In this document: positions 24,020-35,461 of the stretch, one piece after another | Layout: each line of letters begins with the position of its first letter | How positions within the stretch are numbered: position 1 is the stretch's first letter | Assembly: GCA_015680685.1 (NCBI GenBank) | Contig: MNCI01003654.1 | Location: 72,826-136,825 of the forward strand | Reading direction: 5' to 3' | Length of the DNA stretch: 64,000 nucleotides | From: Gnetum montanum | Taxonomy: Eukaryota > Streptophyta > Gnetopsida > Gnetales > Gnetaceae | Notes under the pieces: generated by a model | Told to the model about the DNA's origin: nothing | Database searches by the model: none | Seen by the model: only the letters and a program-made list of their open reading frames with translations | Position numbers and translations under genes: made by a program

Positions 24020-24235
24020 CTCGCAAATTGCTTTAAGAATTTGTGAATATTTCACAAAGGCCACGTAACACAAGTTAGTCTAAATGGTAACTCTAAGTCG
24101 CAAGTTCTATTGTACCTATGTTTCACTTATTTTAGGTTTTGACATCTCCCACCCCTTCCCCCTCCCCTAAATAGCTATATGAACTTGCAAACATTTTACA
24201 AAGGCTACGTAACACAAGTTAGTCTAAATGGTTAG
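24020..24235 (+). repeat. Tandem duplication of SINE tail plus flank
   Basis: 'cacaaaggccacgtaacacaagttagtctaaatgg' (from about 24,052) recurs with few changes from about 24,195. Between them a SINE 3' part ('tgtttcacttatttt', 'gacatctcccaccccttcccc') repeats 23,949-23,990. The repeat period is about 145-170 bp. Confidence 0.65.
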
Positions 24236-24239
24236 AAGT

Positions 24240-24839
24240 ATAGAGGCTATGCTAAGGATAAATATGTGAGAGATAATACACTAAAACCAACATACACAAG
24301 AACCACAGACTAATTGGACACACAACAAGACACAGTACTAACTTAAGTTTGCTAGGATGTACCTCTAGATAGAATATACTACATAGATCTAGCCTTAATT
24401 ACCTTATTCATTGAGGAGTTTATCAAAAGCTTTAAACATGATTGTCTACATACCATTGCCATGTAGTATGTAGAAATTAAGACTATGTAGTTCCCTAAGA
24501 AGAGTGTTCTTTTGCCATTTGCCTCTATGAAGAGCTAGATCTTTGTTTATTTGAAGTTTCATGTGACTATTGTGCATCGCATTGGGGAATGCCCTACCAT
24601 CTACAAAATTTGAAAAAGAAACTCATCCATGAGATTTGGCAAGGTTTTACAAACGGTTGCCAACCTGATGCTTATCATCTTTCTTTTGTATCCAGGCTTA
24701 GGATTGGTATTGGTGAAGTTAGTTCTCAAAGAGATGTGATGGTTAAAATAGTATGAGACTCAAGCTAATCCTCCATGCTTCTTCCAACCTATTTCAAAGC
24801 AACCTTCAACCTATTCAGAGTACATCAAATAAACAAAGA
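24240..24839. other. No gene recognised
   Basis: No open frame of note and no repeat match noticed. Confidence 0.45.
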
Positions 24840-25255
24840 GAGAGTCTAAAGAAAAAGCTCGATAGTTTTGGGATGCCTATTCAAGTTCCTATCCTTACAA
24901 CCATTATTGATAAACATTCCCACTAGTGTAGGAAAAGGATTATGAACTAGTTTGACCAAGTCTAGTGTTACCAAATCGATACATTTTGTTAGTATTTCCA
25001 CAAAATCCCTACTCTTGTTTAGAAGCATGCTCATAAGTTTTCACTTCTTATTTAAGGGTTTGATGTAAAAAGAAGGAGAAAACTATTTCTAAAGCAAAAG
25101 AAAAAAAGAACAAATAACAATAGAAGTTGAAGGCTTCTCATCATTAAGTCTTCAAAACCAAAAGAAATTAAGACATTAATACTGTAGGATATAAATTAAT
25201 TGTTCAACTTTCATTGGAACCTTTTTAGGTTGAAGTTGTAATGGATAAATGAAAG
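24840..25255. repeat. Dispersed repeat R1, second copy
   Basis: Aligns with 20,480-21,060 as listed there and lacks the SINE, so it shows the pre-insertion state. Confidence 0.55.
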
Positions 25256-25261
25256 TGTAAG

Positions 25262-25355
25262 TTTTTTTTTTTTTTTTTTTGAGTTCTTATACCCAAGCTT
25301 AAACTAAGGTCTTACAACATGAAAAACAAGCACCTTACCATCACTCTAAATAATA
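25262..25355 (-). mobile_element. SINE family 2, minus strand, with poly-A tail
   Basis: Read on the minus strand: 'tagagtgatggtaaggtgc' (box A-like), 'gtaagacc', 'tttaagcttgggt' (decayed box B-like), then 'aagaactc' and an A run (19 T on the + strand, 25,262-25,280). The same order occurs on the + strand at 34,833-34,895. Confidence 0.65.
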
Positions 25356-25375
25356 ATGCTGCCAAGTACCTTAGT

Positions 25376-25795
25376 ATGCATGGTAATAAAACAACAAACC
25401 AACCAACAAACAAAAGTTTGCATGCATTGCTTCCTTAAATTAAAAGCAACCTCTAATAAACCTTTTCATTCGAAGAATACTTAACATTCAAACTTACGTC
25501 ATTTGGCAAAGAGGAAGGGAAAGTCAAGGTCCTGAACAACTTCGTAAGTTATAATTTCAGCGTGGATAGAAGAACCCCTACCAACTCATGGAGCCTACCA
25601 TAACCAACCAAAAGATAACATGATGGTTGGTGAGATGGTGGATGGCAACTATGTGGACCGTTTTATTCATTATTTTTAAGTGGCAGCGTTGACGATAATG
25701 GTTACCTTATATTGACAGGCCAATCTCCAAACCATAAGCAAAATTGCTGTATGTTTTCATAGAAGCCATAGCAGTAGCCTAGAACTGTAGGAGCG
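25376..25795 (+). promoter_or_regulatory. Upstream region and presumed 5' UTR of the H-protein gene
   Basis: Non-coding DNA before the start codon. Weak candidates are 'ccttatattg' near 25,706 as a TATA-like element and 'ggccaatc' near 25,719. The transcription start cannot be fixed from sequence. Confidence 0.3.
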
Positions 25796-25913
25796 ATGGC
25801 ACTCAGGGCTATTGTTTCCAGAACTGCATCTACTTTCCGAATCCAGTGCAGAAGTCCTATTCTTGCACCATCTTTTAATGTGTTGAAGCCTTTTTCCAGA
25901 GGATTTTCTCACG
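25796..25913 (+). CDS. GCSH: H-protein exon 1 (presequence)
   Basis: ATG at 25,796 is chosen because it opens the Arg/Ser-rich targeting peptide and is the first in-frame ATG. The exon ends 'ctcacg' before GTAGTG, in phase 1. Confidence 0.9.
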
Positions 25914-28900
25914 GTAGTGCATCCTTTTAGCTACACCCTAGTGGTTATGGGGGCCGTATAGGGATGATATTTTAGCTTTAGTTGATGGGTTCATGAATTT
26001 GATTTAGATTTGGTTTTCTGCTTAGTCGGATTCTGTGGTTTATGATATCGCCCTGATTTGTTTAGTTATTACATTAGTTTGGAATGTGGTTGGTTACGTT
26101 GGTTGATTTTGTGGGTTTTGTGTTTTCAGTTGTGGAAGGCTTGAAGTATTCGGAATCCCACGAGTGGTTGAAGACTGAGGGAGATATTGTTACCGTGGGC
26201 ATTACCGATCACGCACAGGTTTGAGAATTTGTAATTTCATGTTACGAATCAGACAAAAATGCTGCTTTAAATCGTTGTTTTATTCAGCGAGTATCTAGCT
26301 GCAATAAATGGTTGAAATCAGTATGAATGCTGATTTGGTTCAATAAGAATACGCCTTATCAGATTGCTGGTTTCCTGGAACGAGGACATAGTTGATGTTT
26401 GTTAAGATAGCTTGTGCTGTGTAATTTTTTTTCTTGCGCTGTTTGCAATACTTTGCATCAAGTTCCGGCATTTGCATTAAGATTTATATCATTTCGGGGA
26501 TTTTCTATTCAAATGTTGGTGCCTATTCCTATCCATTATTTTCAGACACATCGTAATCATCCTCGTGGAGTTTGAACACATGGAAAATTCTTAGAATTGG
26601 TGATAGCGTATGACCTGACCTTAGAGATTCAAATCAAATACTAATACAAGAATGGGGACTAAAGTGAATAGAGATTGCAACGACGAGCTTTTTTGGAAAG
26701 CAACACTACATTACCATGCTAGTTTTGAGTTCATTCAGCTGTGGGGTGTTGATAGGATCTGATGCATTGGTGCTGCCACCATTAATTTTTGGGTTATATT
26801 ATTCTGTTGAAGTGCATAATGTTTTCGTTTTTTTAAAGGCTGGGTTTTGAGAAGAACGACATTGTAAGATTGTTTTAAAAATTATCTTCTACCTCAGGTT
26901 AATAGTGTTTGCTTACTCTTGAGTTTCTAGCACCTGGCGTTATAGAGTTCAAGGCCTGGGATCATGAAATTGCCATGCGGAAAACACATGCATCATGAAA
27001 CTGTTGCTCAAAGTTTGTGTGGTAAAAAAGGGATATTTGGCATTGTATGCTTTCACAATGCAGTTTTATTATTTTGTTTACTTTTAGGAATTTATTGGTA
27101 ATCTCCTCCAGTTAGCCTTGTGCTCTTTGCTAGACAGCCCCACATGAGCCATTTGAGTGAAATTTCTTAGGGCATGTTCGGTTGGTTGCATTTGTAGATG
27201 CTGAATCCATGTAAATGTTGAATCTGCGGATTGATGAATTAGGATATATTACACCCGGGAAGGTGAAATCTGGAAAGAGTCCAAAAGCAACTGAAACTGG
27301 TGTATCTGGTGGGTCCAAGGAGAATTTGAGGATTTATCAGGATAAAACTATACAAAACCAAATGATTTTTTAAATACAAGAGGTGGAATCTCCAAATGCA
27401 GCATCAAGAGATACACACAACCAAGTATTCCCTTAAACAATAGATTCCTAAATAAAAACAAAATAAAACATACAATGTTAAATACTTTTTTTGAAAAAAT
27501 ATTTCTTAGTCAAATTTTAAGCATGTGGCTTGTAGTATGCATGTATACCTACTGGGACTATCACATCACTGTAGTAAATGATCTCACTTACCTTTTGCCT
27601 ATGTCAAATTTGACAATAGAAGTTTGGAATAGCACCACAGGGTTTGTGTTTGTCTGTTTCTATGCATTTAGTTATTAAATTTTTTGGGTTTGTATGATCA
27701 TTTTTGTCCATAGAGTTGAAAATATATGTAACTTAGTTAACAATCAGCACGTTTTTGGTTGAAATGTTGTCTTTGTAAGGCTTCATTTTCCTCTAACTTT
27801 CTAAAAACTATGGGCAATTTTTTGGCCATTAAGTTCTGAATTATTGGTGACTTTTTTAAAGAGAAAATGTCTCTCACCATGACAAAAAATAATAAAATAA
27901 TACATGTCTGATTTAGTCTCTATAAGTTTGTGCTAGCGAAAAATAAGCACAGTTTTCTGCTATTGTACAGTTAGTTCTCTGCTTCACTGTTAATACTTTT
28001 CAGGTTTTTTAGTTGCCTGCTTTTTCCCAACTTTTTCATTTATAAAGCTTCTAAGACTTTTCCTATGTTGTCAAGAAAAAGAAAAATAAAAAAAAAAGTA
28101 GATGCTTTCTTGTTTTAATCAATATTACTTTCTGTGCAGGATCACCTTGGAGATGTTGTTTTTGCTGACCTACCAGAGGTGGGCACGTCTGTGTCCAAAG
28201 GCAGTTCTTTTGGTGCAGTGGAGAGTGTTAAAGCTACAAGTGATATCTTGTCTCCAGTTTCTGGGGAGGTTGTAGAGACCAATGAAAAGCTGGGGGAGAA
28301 ACCTGGCATAGTAAGTTTTCTTATGTGATATCCAGTTAACCAATGTCTAGCATGTAGTATTGTTGTTTGATGACTATATTATGCTGTTTTGGTTTTGTTT
28401 AAATTTAATGATGATAAGCTAGTAGATTATTCTCAATGTAGCAAAACAAGTTTTTAAAAATATTTTTTCAAACAGGTAAAAATCTTTTATTAATAAAATA
28501 AGATTTGGAGTACTGCCAAGATTGTTTTTGGATTTTAGAAATAAACCAAGAGACATCACAAAGTTCTATTATATAAGCATTTTTAAAAAATAAATTTTCA
28601 CCATTGATTCCGTGTTAGATCTTCACCAAACTGAAATGTATCTGGATATTATCCAATCACCATAGGTCTGTATTATCATTGCATGATTGTAGGGTCGATT
28701 TTGAGGATTCCTTTTCTTGAGCACATTATGTTGGTTAAGGCTCATGAATTGCATTTTACAAGTCACAGGTTTAATCTCAGCCGGTTATGTTGACATATAA
28801 ATATATTGCGAAAAAGACTACAGCTGAAATTGAACTGTTTGAACATATTTGCAGGTTTCTACATAGACTTAATAAAAACAGTTCAGTTAGTTTGGTTCAA

Positions 28901-31900
28901 TTTTAAAGTGGATAGTCCAAAATGTTAGTTTCATTTGATAGTTTGTGTCTTTTCTGAGAACATGAGTTTTGAGACAGCTTGCTTGACATGGTTGTTTTTA
29001 TGCATTATGTTGCATCATTTATTCGGTTTGCCTATATATTTCATGCATTTTGTCTTTCAGCAATTTCTGGTTTTTGTACTTGTTTTGTTTAACTATTGTT
29101 ATTAGAGGGATTCTGCAGCTGAAGATTGAATGATCATGTGTGAATTGAAATATTAAGAAGAATGTGACAATTTAACTATTTTTTGATGACCAATGTAGCT
29201 TTTAGTGATAAAATAATGGGAATGAATTTAATGCAATTTCTATAGTATGCTGTGTTCAGGAAAAATGTTAATTCTCATTGAAATTTCTTTACTAACCAAA
29301 TTTTTTGATTTGACCTAATTTTTCAGTACATGCTTGTTCGAATGTTTGTTTGCATGTGAAGATGATTTGGCCTACCTTTTAAATTACAATGCAAAATTTT
29401 TTCTTAAAGAGTTTTTAAAAAAATTCCTGAAACCGAAATTTGATTTACGTCCACTAAGATCCTTTGGATCTGTCAGATCAGTTTCAGAATTTCTTTTATG
29501 AAATTTTTTTTGTACATAACTTAGTTTAGCCCACTGGAGTTGAACCTATGACCTGGGTGTTCAGGCCAAGACTATTGTCACTAAGCTAACACTTCATTGT
29601 TAAAGGCTAACATTATTAATCATTAAAAGGTAGCTTATAATGTTTTCCTTTCTCCAAAAAGTGGGTACTTTCTAAGGTTGAATGTATTAAACCTAGTGTA
29701 AGTGGGCTTGAAGTCTATTTTTAAGAGGCATTAAAACATATCTTGGTTACTGAAAGCTCTTGTCGTCTTGTGGGTGGATTACATAGGTTGGAAGGTGGGG
29801 TGCCCCAATTGGCATCCACCTCATGTTTAAAATTGCTTTCTGATTTGCTTTAGATAAATTTTCATTTTGCTGTCCATGTTTTTGCATTTTGCACTTTTAA
29901 ACTTGATTGGTTTGTCAACCAAGAAGTTAAGTTATGAATTCACACTATGATTGAGACGCTATTATACCAGTGCAAAACCAGCTTGCTTAATGCCTGGAAT
30001 CATACTGCAAGTGGTTCTTCCTTCAAATACCTATAGCACCGGGTTTATTTCAGCCTGCTTCTCAAATCCGCACTTAATCTGATTTAATATGTGGGAAATC
30101 TGTATATTTTAAGGTAAAAAGGTTGTAGCACAAGTAGTTATTACTAGGATTCTTTTGATGGTTATGTCGTATTTGAATAATATTTGCTTTTTCCTTAAGA
30201 TTTTCTTTTCACTGATTTTTTCCAGAGTTAATGATAATACTTAGTTGTGTTCTCAATTATTCGTAATTTCTAACGTGTGAATTTTCACCAACATTGTGAC
30301 AAAAGCTATGATAACCGGCTGACTGATATAGATTGGCTGTTGTTGCCAATATAGAAAATCAAACCCATCCATATATGTCACAATGATGGGGACTCACTGT
30401 TGGGCCAGGAATTTAGCTACTCTTAACTTATACATGTGCAATTTTCCTGAAAGTGAAAGATAGCTAACATTTTAAATGCCTTGCTGGCCTTTGTTGTCAT
30501 TACAATAAATTTTTCCAATATTCATTCAATTCAAGGTTATATTCTGTTGAGAAGTTATGGCAATGGTGTCATAGATATACTTGGTTAGCCAATAAGAAAA
30601 TTAGGAAGTATTTTTTGGGGCATCAACACAATGAATTGAACATTTAATTGTTTTTTTTTTTTTTGGACACTTTTCATTTGTTTTTAGGAAGTTGTGACCT
30701 CTTGATGTCCAACTAGAGTTTGGCATTGGAGAATGAACATGAACTCCTTTTGCTTTGTTTATTGCTCTCTTGCTGCATAAATGTGAACCGGTTTTTTAAT
30801 AGTTGAACAGAAGATGTTACTGCTTACAGCCTGTTTGTACGAAGTTACAAATTTGAAATAGCTTTGAAAACTCCTTTCCACTGCTGATTGCATCTAATAA
30901 TTTTCAATGTTTTAATTTTCTTTTTATTTTGAAAATGCTGTAATCTGCCCATAAAGTTATGACCATAGTAACAATGAGATCTTAACCTAGTGATAAGGGT
31001 GTTGACCTGGAAATGCCACGACATAGGTTCCATTCCAGTGGATTTTATTAAACACTTACCGTTTCAGTTTCATTATGCATGCTGGTTTTTCATTGTTATG
31101 ATTCACAAATTTGAGTACTATTGAATTATTTGATTAGTCATTATTATTGAATGGTGAAACAGTGAGATTGTACGCATTAAAATTTGTGCATTCGTACTAG
31201 TTTATTTATCATATTTGTTAATCCAGATTCATGACTGCCATTCATTGTTAAATTCTCATTCATTCAAAAATTACGTCATGTCCAAGTCTTGAGCTTGCTA
31301 ATGGGAATTAGGTCCTTGATCAAATAGAATTTTGAAGGCAGGTAATTAAGTAATGAAAATTTGAAACTATGGTTTTTGTTAGTGTAATTGCAATGCCATT
31401 TCTTGTGGGTCCTTGGAACACATTGGAATGTATTGAATTTCAGTGTGACTGAAATGTGACGATTTCAGTGTGGCTGCGCTTCATTGTTACAATAATAGAT
31501 GCGATCCTAACGCACTTTTGGGAATGCGCTTAAATTATACACTTTTAGTTTAAATTTTATAATTTTGTTTGGTTCTCTCATTTATTATCATTTGTTTATT
31601 CTGGCATTATCTATTATTCGATTAGCCATTTTTTGCCCGTCTTATATTTTACTGTTTTGATTATTGTATCTGTGCTATATGACGTGGACAAGGTTTAGGG
31701 TCATAATTACTGTTTAATGCAATGCTGCATGCTTTAATACCCCGTGCTGATAGTATGCTTTAGTTCATTGTTCATAGTTTATGGTTATTAATTGTGTTTG
31801 AGAACATACCAGATCTTGCAGGGAGTGAAAAAAAATTATAAAGATTTAAGCAGACTGAACCAAATAATTGGTGTCTATTGTTGTTTCAGATCAATTCAAG

Positions 31901-32018
31901 TCCATATGATGAAGGCTGGATAATAAAAGTACGCATTCAGGATTCTTCCGAAATTGACACACTGATGAATGCAGAGAAGTACAAGCATTTCTGTGAAGAA
32001 GAAGATGCTAGCCATTAA
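25796..32018 (+). CDS. GCSH: Glycine cleavage system H protein, mitochondrial (4 exons, 168 aa)
   Basis: Exons are 25,796-25,913, 26,130-26,218, 28,140-28,310 and 31,890-32,018, giving 507 nt and 168 residues, the usual size of plant H proteins. Introns are 216, 1,921 and 3,579 bp, all GT-AG. The product is the lipoyl carrier of the mitochondrial glycine decarboxylase complex, shuttling the aminomethyl group between P, T and L proteins in photorespiration and one-carbon metabolism. Residues 1-38 are Arg/Ser-rich without acidic residues, as in a mitochondrial targeting peptide. The mature protein starts near '[13 protein letters not shown]'. The lipoylation motif 'ESVKATSD' places the modified Lys at residue 100 (28,230-28,232). 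The end 'FCEEEDASH' matches the family. No stops or frameshifts. It stands alone among decayed repeats, and its introns hold SINE relics. Known family: mitochondrial GCSH/GDH; a chloroplast or bacterial origin is unlikely given the introns and presequence. Confidence 0.95.
26130..26218 (+). CDS. GCSH: H-protein exon 2
   Basis: It follows 'tgttttcag' and ends 'cacgcacag' before GTTTGA, in phase 0. Encodes the start of the mature protein through 'GITDHAQ'. Confidence 0.95.
28140..28310 (+). CDS. GCSH: H-protein exon 3 (lipoyl-lysine exon)
   Basis: It follows 'tctgtgcag' and ends 'cctggcata' before GTAAGT. It contains '[11 protein letters not shown]' with the lipoyl Lys and ends in 'GEKPGI'. 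Confidence 0.97.
29528..29603 (-). mobile_element. SINE family 1 relic in intron 3 (minus strand)
   Basis: On the minus strand: 'gaagtgttagcttagtgac' (box A-like), 'cttggcctg', and 'cataggttcaactcc' (box B-like). It aligns with the 23.6-23.9 kb copies. The tail is not preserved. Confidence 0.65.
30972..31050 (+). mobile_element. SINE family 1 relic in intron 3
   Basis: 'aatgagatcttaacctagtgat', 'gttgacctgg' and 'cataggttccattcc' match the family. No target duplication noticed. Confidence 0.65.
31890..32018 (+). CDS. GCSH: H-protein exon 4 (C-terminus)
   Basis: It follows 'ttgtttcag', begins '[10 protein letters not shown]' and stops at TAA 32,016-32,018 after 'FCEEEDASH'. Confidence 0.97.
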   Translation: MNSSPYDEGWIIKVRIQDSSEIDTLMNAEKYKHFCEEEDASH

Positions 32019-32135
32019 ATTAGTTGCATTTTCCTTTCATGTTTTCCATGAATCTCCCAACTTGTCATCCAATGCATGTTTCTCCCAAATTCTGACATGG
32101 AAGTAATATAATTTGCAACTCTGTGTTTGTGAACA

Positions 32136-32146
32136 AATAAAATAAA
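32136..32146 (+). terminator. Overlapping polyadenylation signals of the H-protein gene
   Basis: Two AATAAA hexamers overlap at 32,136-32,141 and 32,141-32,146, about 120 bp after the stop, followed by a T-rich stretch. Confidence 0.7.
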
Positions 32147-32159
32147 TTTTGTCTTCTGT

Positions 32160-34824
32160 TTTGTGAGATCTATTATATTTCGATGTTGCAATTTAATTGT
32201 TATTGGTTGCTAAATTCCACATGGTTCTTGTAGAAGCACTTAGTTTTACGTTTGGTTCCATTTTCATTGTTATATTAATCTCATTATATTTACATCTTTG
32301 TTAAAGATCATTATTTGGAGTGATGGTAAGGTGCTCATTTTTTGGTTAGGCTTTCCCAGATCTACCAATTCTTCCAGGATCCCACTCAGCCAGATGTATA
32401 ATGCAAGTCAATTCTTTTCTGTCTATTAAATAATATGCATTGTTGTTGAAATTTGCACCTAGAATCTGGCTCCATCGAGTATTTTATTTCTTCTACTGAA
32501 ATCTACCAAAATCTCTACATTTATACTAACAAGGTTTGACCGGTTTATGAATTTCCATATGTTACTTTGTTTTGTTTTTTTGGTTGGGTTTACACTGTAG
32601 CCTCTTTTTATTTTTTCATGTGCATTTTTCCCAAGGGACGCTGCCCTAACCACCATCGCCTACCGTTTTTGTGCCAATCCCAAGTCGTCACTGCCCGTTG
32701 CCAGGCAGCATTGCGAGTTAAAAATATTACAAACGAAGGAAAGTATCTTAGAAATCAGACCAATTTTTGATGCAAGACTTGTTAGCATGGAACTCGGAAC
32801 AATTTTTTTTATATAGAGGACTTGTTAACATTGTGGTAAAATATGTTTTCCAATAGGTTTAATTCTAATTTAATGGGGAGGCTTTTATATTCCATTTTTC
32901 AAGTCCGACAACTTTACTTTGGAGGCTTTTATCCTTTTTTTCTTTAAAACCAAAATGTTCCAGTGGAGAGGTTTCTCAAGATGGAGACAATTTTTTTCTT
33001 TCATTTTCAAAGGTTTCTAAAATTTGAATGGTTTCCTTATTTGTGTTTTTTCAACAGACAGTTCTTTTTGTACATGGTTTTATGCTTAGGTGCTCTTTCT
33101 CAACCAATCTTATCTTTCGTTGTTTTCACTACTATTACGGTGCCTAACAAATTAATTTTCTCCTGGGCTACAAGTTTCGTTTGTTAACATAATTTCTGGT
33201 ACCCTACCTTTGGAAGCTTTGCTGTACACATCATTAAATTAACAAACTCTCATTCATATTCTGCCATGTTTTTAGTCTTTTGCAGAAGGTGCAAGTTTTC
33301 TCACCTTTTCTGATCTATTTATGCTTTTAAAGTATATTTTGTTCCGTAAATCCATTAAATTAGTATTTTTATTGTCAATTTTTGCTTTTTCTATTCTCCA
33401 CCAATTAGTAGTATCACTATCATAATATGTGCAGCAAGAATTGCTTTTTCTTTGTCCTTTGTTTGCAAGAGTTCACACAGATCAATTTTTTGTGAATAAC
33501 TAAGATGCACTTTGCATTCACCCTAGGACTCTATTAATCAAAAGATGATAGCTTTCACCTCAAGAATTCTTGTAACTTGCCGCTTCATTATTTACCTCAT
33601 TGTCATGTTTTGGTACTTACTTTTTCTTCACAATTTTGTGTTGGTTTTAGATTTTGCATGTTTTAATGCATAATTCTTATAAGTGGAGTGATAGAATGAG
33701 CAAGTGTTGCAAAGGTTCTTGTCAATGTTGAGAATGCTTGTTTTCTACTATTGTTAAAATTGGCATGCTTATTCCTCATGTAGATCTCTATGATACCTAC
33801 AATTCAATAATAATATTTACACATGTTGTATGCTTTATTTTTACTTGACATTAAGGCTAAAGCGATTGCATTTTCAATTTAGGCTAACATCTTTTGTCCT
33901 AGCAATGTTACCTTGATACTGAAAGGGCACAACCTTTAGAAAAAGAAGCAAAAGAAGAAGAAGAAGAGGAAGAAGAAAAAAAAGGTCTACATGCATAACT
34001 TTTTTTAAAAAATATAGTTAAAATTGAAATTGATATTTTATTATGTTTATGTAGACTTAAAGGATCTATTAGATAAATGAAATTGTGCAAAATACATTAG
34101 TAGCAATAAAGTTTGAGTATTGAATGTGTCTTCTATATAAGTCCCCATAACTAACATGGGTAGCTTGAATAGCTCATATGAAGATAGATTAGAGATTTAC
34201 CATTTTCTTTTAAAGAAGTCTAGTTTGGAACATTCTAATGATACATGTTGTTAATCTTTTACTAATTACAATAAACACAATTGATAGATTTTATCTTCCT
34301 GCTACTCTTTGTTCCATCTCTTAGTTTCAACTTGGAGTTGGTGTGTTCCCATTCTTACTTTGCTAATAATTAGTGCTCTTATGGATATTAGAACCATTGT
34401 ATGTAAATATTTTGTTTCATCATGTCTTGCTACCTCTAATATTTTGCTAGAAACTTTTTATTTTTATTTTTATATTTTTGCTTCATTTTGTCATCTCCCT
34501 AAAACTTTTTCTATAACAAGTTTCCAAACTTATTTTGAATTTATTAGTATTATCAATACCCTATTTTTGTAGTCCTAGTAGTCCTTTATAGAACTACCCA
34601 TGTTGAGATTTTTAGATGATCTTTCCTAAGATCATATTGTTATTTTTATTATTCAAGTAGAATGTTAAGAATTGATACATTGCTTTAGTTACCAATGGCA
34701 ACAAATTAGCTTCTAATAAAAGTACTACATATGGAACTTGAGTTTTCACTTTGGATGCATCCAATAACAATTGTTTTTGAAGTTTTTCAATTTTGTTAAT
34801 GATTCTTGGTTAAGACAAGGACCA
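32160..34824. other. Intergenic, no gene recognised
   Basis: AT-rich DNA with T-rich runs and a GAA-rich patch at 33,940-33,985. Frames of 60-87 codons occur but have no recognisable domains. A probable SINE family 2 fragment lies at 32,311-32,385. Confidence 0.5.
32311..32385 (+). mobile_element. SINE family 2 fragment
   Basis: 'ttggagtgatggtaaggtgctc' matches the 5' part of the copies at 25.3 and 34.8 kb. The box B half is poorly preserved. Confidence 0.45.
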
Positions 34825-34900
34825 CCACTTGGAGTGATAGTAAGATGTTTTTCAAGTTGTAAGACCTATGTTCAAGCTTGGGTGGAGACACTTGAAAGAG
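34825..34900 (+). mobile_element. SINE family 2 copy
   Basis: 'ttggagtgatagtaagatg' followed by 'gttgtaagacc' and 'tgttcaagcttgggtgg', matching the minus-strand copy at 25,262-25,355. Confidence 0.6.
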
Positions 34901-34974
34901 TTTAAGTTTTCACTTATTCACCAACCCTTCTAGGACCTCGCCTTGGTGAGATGAGCATTGAGCTTTCGGGTGAT

Positions 34975-35330
34975 AATCTTTTATTCTACTCCCAAATATC
35001 TATATGTATTCACAATCTTAAGTTTTTTATTATTTAGCTAGAAAATGTAATCTCTCTTATTAGTTCCACAAATTAGCACTTTTGTTTTGTCAACATTCAC
35101 CTTCATTTTGTATATTTGCAGGATTTTTTGGTTAATGTAACATTACTTTTAATCTTGTTCTTGAATTTGCCATTAGTGCTACATCATTTGCAAAAATTAA
35201 AAGTTGTATCCATGATTAATCCACTTTAATGGCATGATTTGTAGGTATCTCTTTAATCCACTCTTTTAATTCATTAATAAAAATGGCAAATAATGTTGGT
35301 AAAAGAAGACAACCTTATTTTCCTTCTATA
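34975..35330 (-). pseudogene. L1-like LINE reverse transcriptase fragment
   Basis: On the minus strand, beginning near 35,330, the translation gives 'GCLLLPTLFAIFINEL', the L1-type RT motif (consensus QGCPLSPTLF). Then comes 'LLIFANDVALMA' (about 35,195), where the family has FADD, so one catalytic Asp has become Asn. Then 'VDKTKVLICG' and 'YRYLGV' follow the expected order of the LINE RT C-terminal part. Several stops and at least one frameshift. The upstream part is cut off by the AC microsatellite and the LTR at 35,462. No endonuclease domain is visible. Confidence 0.7.
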
Positions 35331-35335
35331 TTGCT

Positions 35336-35338
<3 letters not shown>

Positions 35339-35379
<41 letters not shown>
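35339..35379. repeat. (AC)20 microsatellite
   Basis: An uninterrupted AC dinucleotide run of about 40 bp between the LINE fragment and the outer element's LTR. Confidence 0.95.
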
Positions 35380-35383
<4 letters not shown>

Positions 35384-35461
35384 CTTTATCTTTTAATTTA
35401 AAAGTTATTTCTTTGAATATATTTTAGATGGTAGTGAGTAAGCCATAGTCAACTTTAAGTT

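Noticed and set aside
20605-24160. tRNA genes
   Set aside because: Box A and B motifs are present, but no cloverleaf or anticodon arm could be formed; the copies have target duplications, so they are SINEs.
28134-28328. Stand-alone 64-codon gene
   Set aside because: It is H-protein exon 3 read through its splice donor.
28728-28800. Further SINE family 1 copy in intron 3
   Set aside because: Only a short 'cacaggtttaatctc' resembles box B; too weak.
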